Assembly (NCBI GenBank): GCA_028386065.3
Contig: JAKUCV010001646.1
Location: 1 to 64,000, forward strand
Source of the DNA: Turnera subulata
Taxonomy: Eukaryota; Streptophyta; Magnoliopsida; Malpighiales; Passifloraceae
Reading direction: 5' to 3'
Length of the DNA: 64,000 bases
Position 1 is the first letter of the stretch. Every line of letters begins with the position of its first letter. Shown here piece after piece: positions 34,102 through 46,885 of this stretch. The notes below the pieces were generated by a model. The model was not told where the DNA came from, ran no database searches, and was given only the letters and a program-made list of their open reading frames with translations. The position numbers and the translations under genes were made by a program.

Positions 34102-34988
34102 TCCGAAATAAACTAACCACGCTTTTGCAGCGCGACTCTGCTTACACCTCACAAAAAGATGTAGCACTTTACACACATCTCCAAGTCCATCATCATACTT
34201 CATGGGAACTTAGCATTCCATAATCTAACTCTAAATAATCAAGACAATCTCTATTGGTAATTTAGGGTGTCAACTTTACTCTAATATATGCTAATTACCC
34301 AAAATATTCATAAACATCATCCTTCTCCATCACTACTTAAAGCACTTAAAAGCCTAACATAAATATGGATCATCCTTCAATTACAAACTCTGAACCAATA
34401 ATCACCAGCCGTTCCTCTATACCTTACTCATCCTAAGGTTCTACATCACTATCTACTACCCTTCCTTTACTAATGCCGAGTTACGACTCGCAAACTACAA
34501 TGTCACCCCTTTATACTCACATATCCTCTCATAAACTTCTTTTCTCATACCTCAATTCTACTTTGGTTCAAACTATCTCGATCCATTATTAATCTTATTC
34601 CGCCGTCATATACACTCCATTAAATCCACAAAACCATCTACTTACTTCCTTAGCACTTTATTCCCAGCTAATCCAAGCCTACAAAACCTGCCCACGAGTT
34701 CCCCGAGCTACACATCAACCAAATGTCAAACACAACAACATATAGCACACATATAGCACATAATTAAAACAAACGCCTCTCACCAAAACCCGAACCTCTA
34801 AATCGATGGGTACTAGCCACAAGACTCAACAACCTATGCCCCTCTAGCAAAATTACATAACCACACACCAACGACATAGACATCTAACTCTATCACGAAA
34901 ACAAGCTCCTTTACCACAACTATCACATGTTTTAGAAGCAAAGTGCAAGACATCAAACACATCATTAATAAACATGCTCATCTTAACT

Positions 34989-35001
34989 GCTCCGCTACCA
35001 A
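34989..35001 (-). other. primer binding site, element 4
   Basis: TTGGTAGCGGAGC on the minus strand, three bases beyond the LTR end. The motif is the same as in elements 1 and 2. Confidence 0.7.
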
Positions 35002-35004
35002 TTC

Positions 35005-38000
35005 TGTCACGCCCCGCTAAGCGTGACCGGCCAGGTACCTTGCGCACCCACCATGTGCCACAAGGCGCCCGAAGGCCTTTCGTCAACTCAGCCAGAAGCT
35101 CGCTGCCTCTGCCTCGCGGGTTACTAACCTCATATGCGTAGCGTTAATGGAAGCGTACCAACAAACAAATGCAAAGGCAGCAAAGATAATTAAAGGGAAT
35201 CAAGACTCATTTATAGAAACAACTCCACTAATGTTGTAAAACCATTGCTACAAGGGACACTAACTCATGGTGTACAAAGACATAACCTCTATGTATAAAA
35301 CAATACAATAACGAGACCGACTTGGCTATACCCATCGACCTACTGCCCGTGCTCTCAATCTCCCACCTGTAAGACAAGGGGAGGAAACGGAGGGGTGAGT
35401 ATAAACTCAGTAAGTAGAGTGACATACAAGCAATAGCAATGATACCAACACAAGTGGAAAATAACATCCAAACGCACTCCCCACATGCCACCGTGATCAG
35501 CCCACGGGTAAGCTATTGTGAAGTTGTACTAAGCCTACCTGCATGGTCCGGTAGCCTTGCCAACAAAGTTACTCCTTAGCCCACAGCCCCACGTACGAGG
35601 CATAACCGAATGGCTACCACAACCACATACGGCACCTAGCACAATACCACCATCATCTCATATTGACCAAGCAGCCATGTGGTACTGCATGGTCCCTCTA
35701 TCCTCATCAATAACCACAATCTTATGTAAATGCCATGATATGCATGAAATGCACAGCCCGACCACTAGGCTCGTCTTATAAGCCAAGGCATAACCACAAT
35801 ATCGCACCATAGGTGCAAAACCACAATATCGCACCATAGGTGCCACCACTGAGCACATTGGGTCATCAACCAACAAATGAGCACCATAAACCATCATAAG
35901 CATGCAACCCCACTTACCAAACCATTAGGCACATCAAGGCCAACCAATGGTTCCCTTTAAAACCCTTGGGCATCTAAGGTTCATACTGCCCTATAACACA
36001 CACATAAATATACATCAAAATATAACTCAACCAACCATAACAAGAAACACACAATTGAATCACACAAATCAATCTTACAGTAACTCGGGTAGAATCTGCC
36101 CTGCACCAGCAGAAACTTCACCGAGGTTAAACACGCAACTAAAGGGAGAACCAGCCTTGGTCATCAGCCTAAAAGTTGTAACCCTGCCTCTTATCTTTCC
36201 ATAGCCACTGAGAACACTCAATTCCAAGCTCTCTAACTCTAGGTATGGCTCCTACACCAACTCGGGTTCCTGCAGCAGGTCTGCTGCAAAATAGTGAACT
36301 TTGAGAATGCATAACTCTCTCAGTTCAGCTCTAAAATCCACCAAACCGGTTTCTAATTAACTCTATGGAAGTTATCTAACTTTTGGCTTTGGTTTCATTC
36401 AATTCCAACCGGTGTTTTGGCCGGAATCGTCATTTTAGTGACCAGGGGTCTGTCTGGCCGAGAGCAGAACCCCTAGGCTCACCTCTCCTCCTTTTCCCTC
36501 TTTTCTCTCTTTCTCTCTTTCTTCACACCTATCACGATTTGGTTCTGATCAGAATGAGTGAGAGGTGCCTGGTCTCACCCCTTAAGTGATGGTAAGTAGG
36601 TGAGTAAGCACCTACTTGCCACACTTGCCAACTTGGTGCCACCTCATGCTTGTTTCTCATCCAATTAGTTTGTGGCAACCAACCTGCTAGCTTGCACACC
36701 CAAACAACCAGCAGCTTATTCTCGATCCACACGTCTCATTCTGTTTGGTCGGTTTGGCCAATTACGTATTTACCCTCATCGAGCCCAATTGTGCACCGAC
36801 GGGCACACCATTGGCCCGATTGTGCACTATTTCGCACCAAATCAACCCAACTGATAACTCCTTTAAATAATTGTGCATCTAATGCACCTATTACACCATA
36901 TAATCACATTTCCATCATTAATCATCATTTATCGACCATTTAAATAAGTCGAGCACTCGGAACACCAAATTAGGCAAACCGTGCCATCGGATTACTACGA
37001 GCCCATTTGAGTGCACTAGGCCAAGCCTATGCTCACCATTACTCTCAATCCGACACCAGCACATGTTACCGAGCCTAAGCCCATACTAATGTGCACACCA
37101 ACAATATTAGCATTACCCACTTTCTCTCGAATACCCGATCCAACCTACACGAACGTGCCTGAAGGACAAGCTACACCCGGCTCTCATCATATAAATACTT
37201 CGGATTAAAGCGTTTTTTGGTCCCTGTGTAAGGCCTCAAAGTTGGATTTCATCCTCGTGTAGGTTTTTGGCCTCTTTTCATCCCTCCGTTCGACCCATTT
37301 GGTTCGTCTGGCCAAAATCCGGCCAAAATAGCTGACGTGGCATATTTTTCGGTGCCACATCAGATTTTTGGGTCCCACATGTCAGGAAAACTCAAAACCA
37401 AACCAGAATCCACCCGACCGGTCCGCCCACCTAAATAACCCGGAACCCAAAATATAATTATATTATTTTTAATTACACAAATAATTTGAATAATAAAATT
37501 AGCCTATTTCTAAAATAATAAAACATAATATATATATTTTATTTTATATTTAATAAAAAATTTATAAAATAAAAAATATTTTTTTAAAAAAATAATAAAA
37601 CATAATAAACATAAAACCATTCATATTTTATAATTTATATATATTTTTTATATTTTATATTTAATAAAAAAATTCACAAAATAAAAAATATTAATTTTAA
37701 AATAATAAAACATAATACACATCAAGCCATTCAAATTTTATAATTATTTTAAAATAAATATTTTTTATTTTGTAATTTTTTATTAAATATAAAATAAAAA
37801 AATATATAAAAATTATAAAATTTGAATGGTTTGATGCATATTATGTTTTATTATTTTCAAATAAAAATTTTTTATTTTTTAAATTTTTTATTAAATATAA
37901 AATAAAAAATATATATTATGTTTTATTATTTTAAAAATAAGCTAATTTTATTATTCAAATTATTTGTATAATTAAAAATAATATAATTATATTTTGGGTT

Positions 38001-38286
38001 TTGGGTTATTTAGGTAGGCGGAACCGGTCGGGTGGATCCTGGTTTTGTTTTGGGTTTTTCCTGACATGTGGGACCCAAAAATCTGATGTGGCACCGGAAA
38101 ATATGCCATGGCAGCTATTTTGGCCGGATTTTGGCCGGACGAACCAAATGGGTCGAACGGAGGGATGAAAAGAGGCCAAAAACCAACACGAGGATGAAAT
38201 CCAACTTTGAGGCCTTACAGAAGGACCAAAAAACGCTTTAATCCAAATACTTCTCTATATTCTAGGGTGTACCTGGGGTATCACAA
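35005..38286 (-). repeat. element 4 LTR (5' LTR on minus strand)
   Basis: TGTGATACCCC...GGGGCGTGACA, about 2.2 kb once the TIR element 37202-38244 is removed. Its only visible partner structure is the adjoining primer site. Confidence 0.8.
37202..38244. mobile_element. Mutator-like foldback element, copy B
   Basis: Ends GGATTAAAGCGTTTTTTGG and complement. Perfect 9-bp target duplication AAATACTTC at 37193-37201 and 38245-38253. Long terminal inverted repeats of about 260 bp flank an AT-rich self-complementary core. No transposase. Same family as 2083-3191, and inserted in element 4's LTR. Confidence 0.95.
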
Positions 38287-38447
38287 ATTTTGGTTTTGAT
38301 TTTCGTGGAAAATCAGAATCAAATCACCATTTAATTGGTAAATGTGTTTTTGGTATGATTTTGCATAAAATGGGTGTTAATGTGTAGTCAATCTATTATG
38401 GAATGATTTAGGGGAGTAATAATCAAGTAATTGAGTGATTCTGAGTT

Positions 38448-40108
38448 GGGTTTTTGGGTTTTACAGTACCTGATGTTTAACATTTTGGCCAATTTGGGTC
38501 CCTGACTTTCTGTTTGGACGGTCACGTACCCGAACTTTAAGTGGGCAGGCCAGTCATAATCCCTCGGTCAGGTACCTGCCGACGTGGCGGGCTTCCCGAT
38601 TTTGGGCTTCTTGGGTTGCACCAAGACGACGTCGTTTCAGTGACACGTAGGATCCATATGTCATAATGGGCTCCACTTGCTTTTTTATCCGGTTCTTTGA
38701 TCCAACCGACTCAAAAACCCAATGGACGCAGAAAGTGACCCAATAACCTGACCCGAAGATTTATATCTTTCAAAAAAAACTATTGTTGTGGCATTTTAAT
38801 TAAATAAAATCCTGTTCACCAAAAAAAATCCTAAAAGTCGGTTGGTAAAAAAAATCCTAAAAATCAGGTTATTCAAAATTGAAACCACTGAATTTCTTAA
38901 AAAAGAAAAAATTGAAACCACTGATATATTGTGCTAATTTATTGTTTTATTTTTTCCTTTCTCGGATCTTTATTTTCCAAAAATATTCTATGTGTATTAT
39001 TTTCCAGTTGGATTTTTTTTCTTTTTCTTTTTCCCATTTTCTATTTCCCTAGCCCTCCTCCCCCATGCGTGCACCCTAGTCCTACCCACCTCCCCTCCTG
39101 TGCTGTTTGACCCATCACCACAACACCCCACCTGTCGCCGCCACCTAGCTGCCGCCGCCTTCGCCACAGTCCGGCGGGACACCACAGCTTGAATACAGCC
39201 CCTTTGTACGCGATTGAACCCGCCGAGTCGTCTTCCATGTGACCATCGACGGGTCGGGTGAAAAGCGTCCCTAGATCTACGGTGCAGCTGCACTGGTTCA
39301 AGAGAGGAGACATGGTGGTGGCTGGACCAAGTGAGGTGGCCGGATTTAGGATGGAGACGCCCATGTACTAGAAGTGGACACCTTGTTAAAGATCTATTTG
39401 GGGCTTTTGATGGGTGTTTGAAGAGGGTAGTGTTAGTTGATGGTGGTTCTGTTGGTGGTGGAGATAGTCAATGGTGGTGGTGCTATTGGGTTCGTCACTG
39501 GCATTAGGGGTGGCTTATGGTGGTCTTCATGTTATCTCTTTTATGGTGGTGGTCTTCGTTTGTTACGATATATTGATTCTTGCTTTTTTTTTTTAACAGA
39601 AAAGATTCAGAAAATATTTTAGGAGATAATTGATTGAGGAGAAAAAGTAAGAGCCATAATATTCTTATTAGTCCGTTGATTTTAATTCTATTTTTATCAT
39701 ATAAAAAATATCCTTACTTTTATCAATTCATTAATTTTAATCTTGTAATTACCCTTAGATTTTAATCTTATAAATAGATTATAATGAGATAATGATTATA
39801 AAAAAAAATTACTTTGTGTTTCGGGTCGGTATGGTACTATACCAGGGCCGGGCGGGCTGCGGGGCCCACTAATCCAACGTGTCAATCCACTTCATCAAAA
39901 CGGTATAGTCTCAACTCGAAACGACGCCGTTTCGGAGCGACTCAAAAAGCCCAAAATCGGGCAGCCCGCCACGTCGGCATGTGCTTGACCGAGGGACTAT
40001 GACTGGCCTGCCCACTTAAAGTCGAGGTACGTGACCGTCCAAACAGAAAGTCAAGGACCCAAATCGATCAAAACGTTAAACATCAGGTACTGTAAAACCC
40101 AAAAACCC
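38448..40108. mobile_element. Mutator-like TIR element, possible Pack-MULE
   Basis: Ends GGGTTTTTGGGTTTTACAG and complement, with inverted arms of about 200 bp. The target duplication ATTCTGAGTT/ATTCTGGGTT (38438-38447, 40109-40118) has one difference. The interior has a GC-rich block (39050-39300) unlike its AT-rich surroundings, which could be a captured gene fragment. I cannot identify its source. The 39040-39360 open frames are not convincing. Confidence 0.88.
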
Positions 40109-40443
40109 ATTCTGGGTTGATTAGGGGTTGATTACGTGGTAGGATCAAATCAGGGCTGAATTTTGGGGGATTGGGGGTTCGAAAAATGGAAAGAACGGGT
40201 GACACCCAGACTGTCGGGTGGTCCTCTCGCAACGACCGCCAGGTGCCGGCGGACATCCACACATGACCGCCGGCACTGGCGGTCATGCAGCAGATGACCG
40301 CCGGCAATGGCGGTCATCACTTCCCAGATTCGCCCAAATCTCTGATTTTGTTTCTAATTTCGATCCTACGTGGTTTTGGACCAGATTTTTGGGCATAATC
40401 TTCACCATTAAGCAGGCCCACGCCCCTAGGCTTCCCAGAGCAC

Positions 40444-40451
40444 TATAAATA
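40444..40451 (+). promoter_or_regulatory. TATA box, outer element 3' LTR
   Basis: TATAAATA followed by GGACCCCTCACACAC. The 5' LTR has TACAAATA at the same place (17880-17887). Confidence 0.65.
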
Positions 40452-41457
40452 GGACCCCTCACACACGTTTCAAGAGATCAATCTCTCATTACACATACAC
40501 CTCCCATAAGCTCTGTTTGCTTGGAAGAACTCTACTTCTCCAAGCCTAGAAACACTTTTAGGGCAGAAACTCAGGAGGAATTTCGTGGGAAAGCATCAAG
40601 AAGAAAGCCAGCAAGAGAATATCAAGAGGGTGGAGCCATCAAAAGCAATCCGAGGCCAAGAAGGTGGGAAATCCGAATAGAAGGACCTGATGCAAGCAGC
40701 CTTAGAAAATAATTCATATCTCGAGTTCTAAAAGTTGAATAGCCATGATCTTGGACTCTATGGAAAGCTAAGAGGGAGAGCCACAACTTTTCTGTTGCAA
40801 CCAGGATCTGAATCGGCCATTTGCATTGTCCAAAATCCAGTAGAAGACGACCTATAGTTTCTGTCCAACAACCGAGCTAAGTGTTCTAACCCTTTTTATT
40901 ACGCACTTTATTGGTTGCTGCTTGCTGGTTGTTCGATGATGTTTTTGTGGATTATGTGATTGTTGTGATGCCATGTCAAGAACTACGTGAGCTTTGAACC
41001 CAGTCGACGGGGTACGTAGGTGGTCTCTAGTGGTGGAGACTCAAGCCCAAATGTTTTTATTTTCCCTTTTTTGTTCCGTATCTTCTTCTCCTACCCCTCC
41101 AATTCAATTTTGTGATTTTTATGTGATTCATTTCCACACTTGCACAAGGCACACATAATTTCTTCAATTGCACAAGGTTTCGACCCAACACGGATGGGTG
41201 GCTAACACCTTCCCATCCGTGACGAACCCCCGATCCCATGTCTTTGGTTCGCCATGACCATGTAGCCTAAAGGAGTCACATGAAGGTTTTTCCCAAGTTT
41301 TGTCCTTAATAAAACTTGGGTGGCGACTCCAATGACATGGGATTAACCCGAGAAAGAAGGTGAAAAGGAATAGGTGAACAGGCCCAAGTGATTTTGGGTT
41401 GGGTATTCACACCCGCCACTGACGTGTATGCCAAGTGGTGAGTATGGAAAAGCAAAG

Positions 41458-42640
41458 AAACCCAGCAAAGGTCGTGGTTCATGGTTCACTGGTCCGAATT
41501 TAATCATAATTTTGCTAATTTTCACATTATCGTGTATCCCTACTAATTTTCATTTTACCCTATACCGTGTCAAACCAAATTGGAAAAACGCTTAATATAA
41601 AGGTTGTAAAACCCGGCCCGGCCATTGACCCATTTCAGTGGCTGGGTCGCGGGTTTAGAGGTTAACCGGGATTCAACCGAGTTTGACCGGTATTAAAATT
41701 AATAGTAAAAATATATAATTTTTTAAACAAAGCTCCAACCAAAAGTCTAACCATGGTATGATCAAGGTAAAATTTTGAAATTTTTTACTTTTAACCCGAA
41801 AAAATTAGAAATGGGTCAGTAAACCCAAAAAATCCAGAGAATCCGTCATGACCTGGCCAGTTTTTTGAAGGACACAACCCGGAGGGGTAAAAAACCTGGA
41901 ATTGTCTACCGACTGAGTCGGGCCGGATTTGACAACAATGTTTAAGGTACAAGAACGCGTTTTCTTCTCCCCCACCCCCACATCTCCGGACATTACAAAA
42001 CATATACTAGTATAAATATTTTAAAATGTACTAGATTTTGTGACTTTTTCATGATAGGTTAAAAAACGGGTATTGTTCACATAAGTAGCACCTACAACTT
42101 GTGTTCACAGGTTGGGTTCATCGTGGATTTAATAGATAAATATATATTGATTTGTTTACTTGAGCCCGACCTATTTAGTAAGTGTGTTGTGTCGTATCGA
42201 TTCATTTATAACTGTCTCAAGCATAGTTATCAGACCTGGTCTAGCCTCCCCGGTTCGGCCGGTTGGACTGCGACCTGGAGCTTAATTTGGATTTTTAGTG
42301 AGGTTGGACCGGGTATGTAAGTCAACAGTGGAAAACTATATGACTCGGCCGATTTTGTGTTGACCTGGTTGAATTGATGACTTGGTCGTGTCAGTTTTAA
42401 GTAATATAATAAATAATTTATTTTTTACAAATTTTTATATAATAAATGTATTATTTAATAGAAATTTTATATTTTTAGAATTTTATATTTATTTTTTATT
42501 ATCAAAATATCGATAATATTAATATATATAGATTAACATAATTAAGTATTTAAAAATTATTATTCCAGGTCAATTATATTGAACTCCAGTTGGAATTCGG
42601 TTCGACCAGTGAACCATGAACCACGACCTTTGTTGGGTTT
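41458..42640. mobile_element. putative TIR/foldback element
   Basis: An inverted pair AACCCAGCAAAGGTCGTGG...(41459-41500) and its complement (42594-42640) bounds about 1.2 kb with AACCGG/GGCCGGTT-rich segments at 41610-41700 and 42240-42330. No clear target duplication. Its limits overlap the next inverted repeat, so the structure is unresolved. Confidence 0.5.
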
Positions 42641-44962
42641 GTGTCCAGGCAGGGCCGGGTCTGATAAGTATGATAAATACACTTATAAATGCATTAGTAT
42701 GCACCTATTACTCTCCCTTTTTTTCAATAACCCTCCCTCGTCACAAAGCTAGTAGCATTTCCTAGCCTTGGGATTGTACTCAAACGATTATCAACTAAAT
42801 TCTGTGATTGGGACCGTGTGATTGCTTTTGAATCCTTTCTAGCTTAAAGAATTTTTTGGGTTTCGAGGCTTCCATTTGTAATAATCAAATTTGGGGAATC
42901 CCCACCATAAAATTTATGAGGATATATTGTTTAACCAATTGTTATTAGATAATAATAACATTGAACTAGCTTTAATTCTAAAGAAAAAAAAACATATAAC
43001 TAGCTTTAGATAGAGAAGATAAAGATTTGTACCAAAAAAGAGATAAAAGATAAAGATCCCCTCGCTTTATTTGTAGAGATTAGTATGGGCAAGTGGTAAA
43101 CGGGTTGTCAAGTATATAGATTGTAAACAGTTACTACATTAATCCATCGATTAATCTTATATTGTGAAAATTTATATAGATAGTAATGGTAATGGAAACT
43201 AATGAACTCTATCAATGTTGGCAAACACCACGTATGGGCCAAATCGTCTGGAAAGACCAGAGCTGGTTGGCCCTCTTTGGCCCAAACTCGAGTATAGTAC
43301 AGGCCGTATGGGAGAAATATGCAAGCACCTTACCTGCTTCTTTTTCAACCCATCAACAGTTTTGCCATGCTTAAGCCCAATTTGACCTTTAGGCTGCCAG
43401 GTGCAGCACTAAAGAGTGGAAGGATTATAAAGCAACATGTTAAGGTACATCCTAAAAAAGAATAACGTGTTAAGCTCCCGAGTATAAAAAACATACTAAC
43501 ATAGCAAGCTACTTTTCTTTTCTTCTTATTTGCGCATAACATAGTAGGCTACTTTCTTTTGTGATCCGAACATGGTAAACTACTAGCTACTAGATATTAC
43601 AACACATTATAAGTACACCTATGAATACAGACAGTAGTATGCACCTATTACTCTCTCTTTTATTCAATAACCCTCCCTCATCACAGAGCTAGTAGCTTTT
43701 CCTAGCCTTGGCATTGTACTCAAATGATTATCAACTAAATTCTACAATTGGGAACGGGAGATTGCTTTGGGATCCTTTTTGGCTTAAAGAATTTTTTTGG
43801 TTTAGAGTATTCCATTTGTAATAACTATATACCTAATAATTTTAATTATATACCTGGCATTTTATAATTTGTCTCAATCATATAGCTGAGCAAGATTGTT
43901 TACATAACATTCTATTGAAGCAGGATTGACCCATGTCAAATTTGGTTTGGTGTCACATTTGTCTGTAAGTGGATGCACGATTTCTCATTTTCTTACCCAG
44001 ACCTAAAATTTCTAAAATTAAAATCTGAAACCTTTAGACTCCACCCATGCACGCAGAATGCTATGTAGTGGTGTGACAGATATATAATTCTGATAAATTG
44101 TAAGATTCTAAGTAGGTACATATTTGATCAAATAAATTTAAGTACAACTATACCAACTTGAAAATTACTTACTAAGCATCTCAACACGAGCTCAAACTTT
44201 AAACTTTTTTGGTTGAAACTTTAAAAACATTTCAAGACAGATGGTAGGTGATGCTTTGGGAGGCGATGACTGGTAACGTACTGACCATTAATTACCTACC
44301 CAAATTGTTCGGACAAGAACTATTATTACCAAGGGATGGTTGATCAATCCATTTTTTTCTCTTTCAATTTATTCTGTGTACACAAATGTTTTGTGTCCCC
44401 CGTTAATCATACCGTCAGGTATTATCCCCTGGTACTCCACCACAATGCAGATTCTCCATACAACAAATAAATACGAGGCCTGCCTCACTTCCTCACATCA
44501 CCATCACTCACTTCCTCACGTTTTTGTCATTTTGACCCAATTCAAAACATTCTAATTTGAGAAAAAAATGCTTTTTCCTTAAACAAATTAATGCTATTAT
44601 ACTAACAAGAATGGTAAGGTCGCTATGAAAAGAATTAAGTTTGAGACATACAGTTGGACATAGCAAAACAGGTTTTGTTACAACATCATGATACGAACCC
44701 GTTACAACATTAGAATGTATAGGTCAGAGTTTATTGACCCCATAGTCAATCCAAACATGATACAATTATAAATTGAACGATGTAACACAACATGCTTATT
44801 AAATGGGGTGGGTTGAGATAATAATTCAATCTGCTGCCATGAACCCAACCTGTAAACACAAATTGCCAGTGCAACTTACATGAACAATACCTTTTTTCGC
44901 CCCATCATGGAAAAGTCACAAAAACTAGTACCTTATAAAAATATTTATACTTGTATATGTTT
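41998..44962. repeat. inverted repeat arms of about 235-260 bp, possible TIR element
   Basis: 41998-42230 matches the reverse complement of about 44705-44962. Shared blocks are ACATATACTAGTATAAATATT, TTGTGACTTTT.CATGAT and ACAGGTTGGGTTCAT. It may be a DNA transposon with long inverted ends or two separate copies of one repeat. No target duplication was verified. Confidence 0.55.
42680..43823 (+). repeat. direct repeat pair of about 210 bp
   Basis: 42680-42886 and about 43607-43823 share CACCTATTACTCTC, CAATAACCCTCCCTC, CTAGCCTTGG and GATTATCAACTAAATTCT in order, with visible divergence. The space between holds no recognised gene. Confidence 0.75.
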
Positions 44963-46870
44963 TTTTAATGAGGATATGCTTGTATTAGTATATATACGTT
45001 TTGTAATCCAAGTCATACGGTAGATGGGTGGTGGGTTTCCGGTTTGCACGTACGCTCTCCAGGAGATGTGGGGGTGGGGGAGAAAATGTTTACTTGTACC
45101 TCCTTCATTTTCATTATAATATACCCAATTCAGATTGTGTGGCAGTGATGGAAGAAGGTGTGTTTCCAGAGGCCTAAGAGATGTGGGGGCAATCACCTTT
45201 TTTTCACATGGTTTATGTACCTCCTTCTTCAACAGCAATAAAAAGAAAGACAAGAGAGAATACCCACAAAGCAGCACAAAACTACAAAAAGTCCCTCTGA
45301 ATGGAAACCAAAACCCCAATGGTGGGCTTGCATAGAAATGGAAACTTTTGCAAGTGACATAACACTACCACCCCCACCACCACCCACAACAATCCAAACA
45401 TGTGAATTGTGTCATCAACTTATGAGTCATGACCTGACTGACCACACCCCTCCCTCCCTCCCCCCCTCCCCTACACACTACACTACACACATCATTCAAT
45501 TTCAATTCTGTATGTGTGTGTGTGTTGCCATTGCTGTCCATATTCTTCTCTTTGACTGCAAAACCTAGGCGTACAATTACATGCATTGGCACGCTCTCCT
45601 AGGATCTTCAATCCCCATCGCTACCTAAGGTACTGGATTCCCCCTTTCTTTTCTTTTTTTTCTTTTCTTTTCCTTTTTTAATTTGTTTACTTTAGTAGTG
45701 CTAGTATGTTATTTTATGGAGCCTTTTTGTTTATATTCTCACAAAATAAATAAATACAGGGTATTATGTCCTCCAGGCATTTATTCCCTTCTCGCATTCC
45801 AAGCATGGAATTTAAGGTGACACATGGTTGTTGATTCCTTCAAGATTTTCTGTAATTACTTCATTCTTGGGAGTCGAAAAACGAACATAAAACTGGATTC
45901 TTTACAACTAGTATATGCTACTAGCAATAAGTATATATCTATAATTATATAGTTGTACTACTACTATATGTATATACTGATTAGGATTTAGTATTTGTAA
46001 CGTTACACCAAGTCACCAACCACATGACTGCCGGCTTGTTTAGTAGTAGTCCAGCATTTGATTTTGTTTCTTGGGAATTTTCTTCTAACTTTATTTTATT
46101 TAATTTAATTATTAATCATGTATTTTGTAAATATACTTTCATCAGTGAAATAAAAATAACCAAATTAAAAGTTGCTAGATTTAAATTTTGGGTTTATTTA
46201 AATATATTTCTGAAATTTTATGAAAAAAAGAAACCTTCAATATCAGTTATTTATAACAAGGAGTATAAAGAGCTTATAAGATAGGACAACAATATTATTC
46301 TCTTTGTTATTTGCAGTACAAAATCCAGTGGACCTCATGATGATCTAAAACTAAAGCAAGTAGTAAGTAATGTATATCTCAATTTTAAATATTAGGGAAT
46401 AGGATGGGATGTCAGTAGTTTAAATTAACAAAATGTTAGTATCATTAAATTAATTAGCACTGGCTCAATTCCAGTTCCCTGCAGCTTTGAATCAGAGTTA
46501 CAGAATGTCTTCCATATAATCTATCAATTAATTACTGCATCTTTGTGTGGGAATCTCAATCTAATTGGTGCATACTGAAACTATACAGCAAGTGCAACTG
46601 TGGTGAAACCAGCCGGGTCAGGAGAGAAACAAAACAGCTGCTACCTACAAAACCTTAAAAAGTAATAATAATATAAAAAAGAACACTGAACAAGATTTTC
46701 CCTAAGTATACGTGTTCTCTTCTTCCAATTCTTTTCCTCTTATGTAAGCAATTTGTCGGATTCTTGCGTTTTTGAATCATTTATGAACGAAACACATTGT
46801 CTTTCTTTTTTAACTCAAATCTTTTATCCTGAAATATTAAAAATATTATATATAACAATACAAAACCCAA
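44963..46870. other. low-repeat intergenic region, no gene established
   Basis: The sequence looks single-copy within the window. CT- and CA-rich stretches (45365-45500, with GTGTGTGTGTG near 45515) and an AAG/GTACTGG donor-like site near 45628 could be a promoter and first untranslated exon. An acceptor-like TTTGCAG is near 46312. No downstream coding exon could be read, so no gene is called. Confidence 0.35.
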
Positions 46871-46885
46871 ACAATGACGAACGAA

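Larger units (their letters stand above)
34196..38286 (-). mobile_element. reversed partial LTR retrotransposon (element 4)
   Basis: Reading on the minus strand, an LTR starts TGTGATACCCC at 38286 and ends GGGGCGTGACA at 35005. A TTGGTAGCGGAGC primer site follows (34989-35001), then about 0.8 kb of interior with no recognisable retroviral domain. The far LTR is absent. The element sits in the outer element's 3' LTR and lost its left end, probably in the same deletion that removed the start of that LTR. The exact left boundary between about 34100 and 34250 is uncertain. Confidence 0.7.
17020..41411 (+). mobile_element. Tat/Ogre-like Ty3/gypsy retrotransposon (outer element), nested and gene-less
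   Basis: The LTR starts TGTGAACACCC and ends GGGTATTCACA. A primer site of the tRNA-Arg type used by Ogre/Tat elements follows the 5' LTR. Flanks CCCAC (17015-17019) and CCCGC (41412-41416) are a 5-bp target duplication with one change. After removing the nested element 20489-29270, the interior (18809-20488 plus 29271 to about 34100) is low-complexity and degenerate, with no gag-pol recognisable. Tandem repeats sit in the 3' untranslated region, a place where Tat elements are known to generate satellites. The start of the 3' LTR (about 370 bp) and the polypurine tract are missing, probably deleted together with part of the reversed element. Confidence 0.82.
38287..41411 (+). repeat. outer element 3' LTR, truncated and interrupted
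   Basis: Matches 17393-18808 but lacks the first about 370 bp, and contains the TIR element 38448-40108. Compared with the 5' LTR it carries about 46 extra bases near 41289-41334, including a primer-site-like GGTGGCGACTCC. Confidence 0.85.

Noticed and set aside
35000..38291. AATTC/AATTT as a target duplication of a solo LTR
   Set aside because: The left AATTC adjoins a primer site and element interior, so it is not flanking host DNA. The match is coincidental.
45365..46330. Promoter and untranslated first exon of a host gene
   Set aside because: Donor- and acceptor-like sites exist, but no coding exon could be read downstream.
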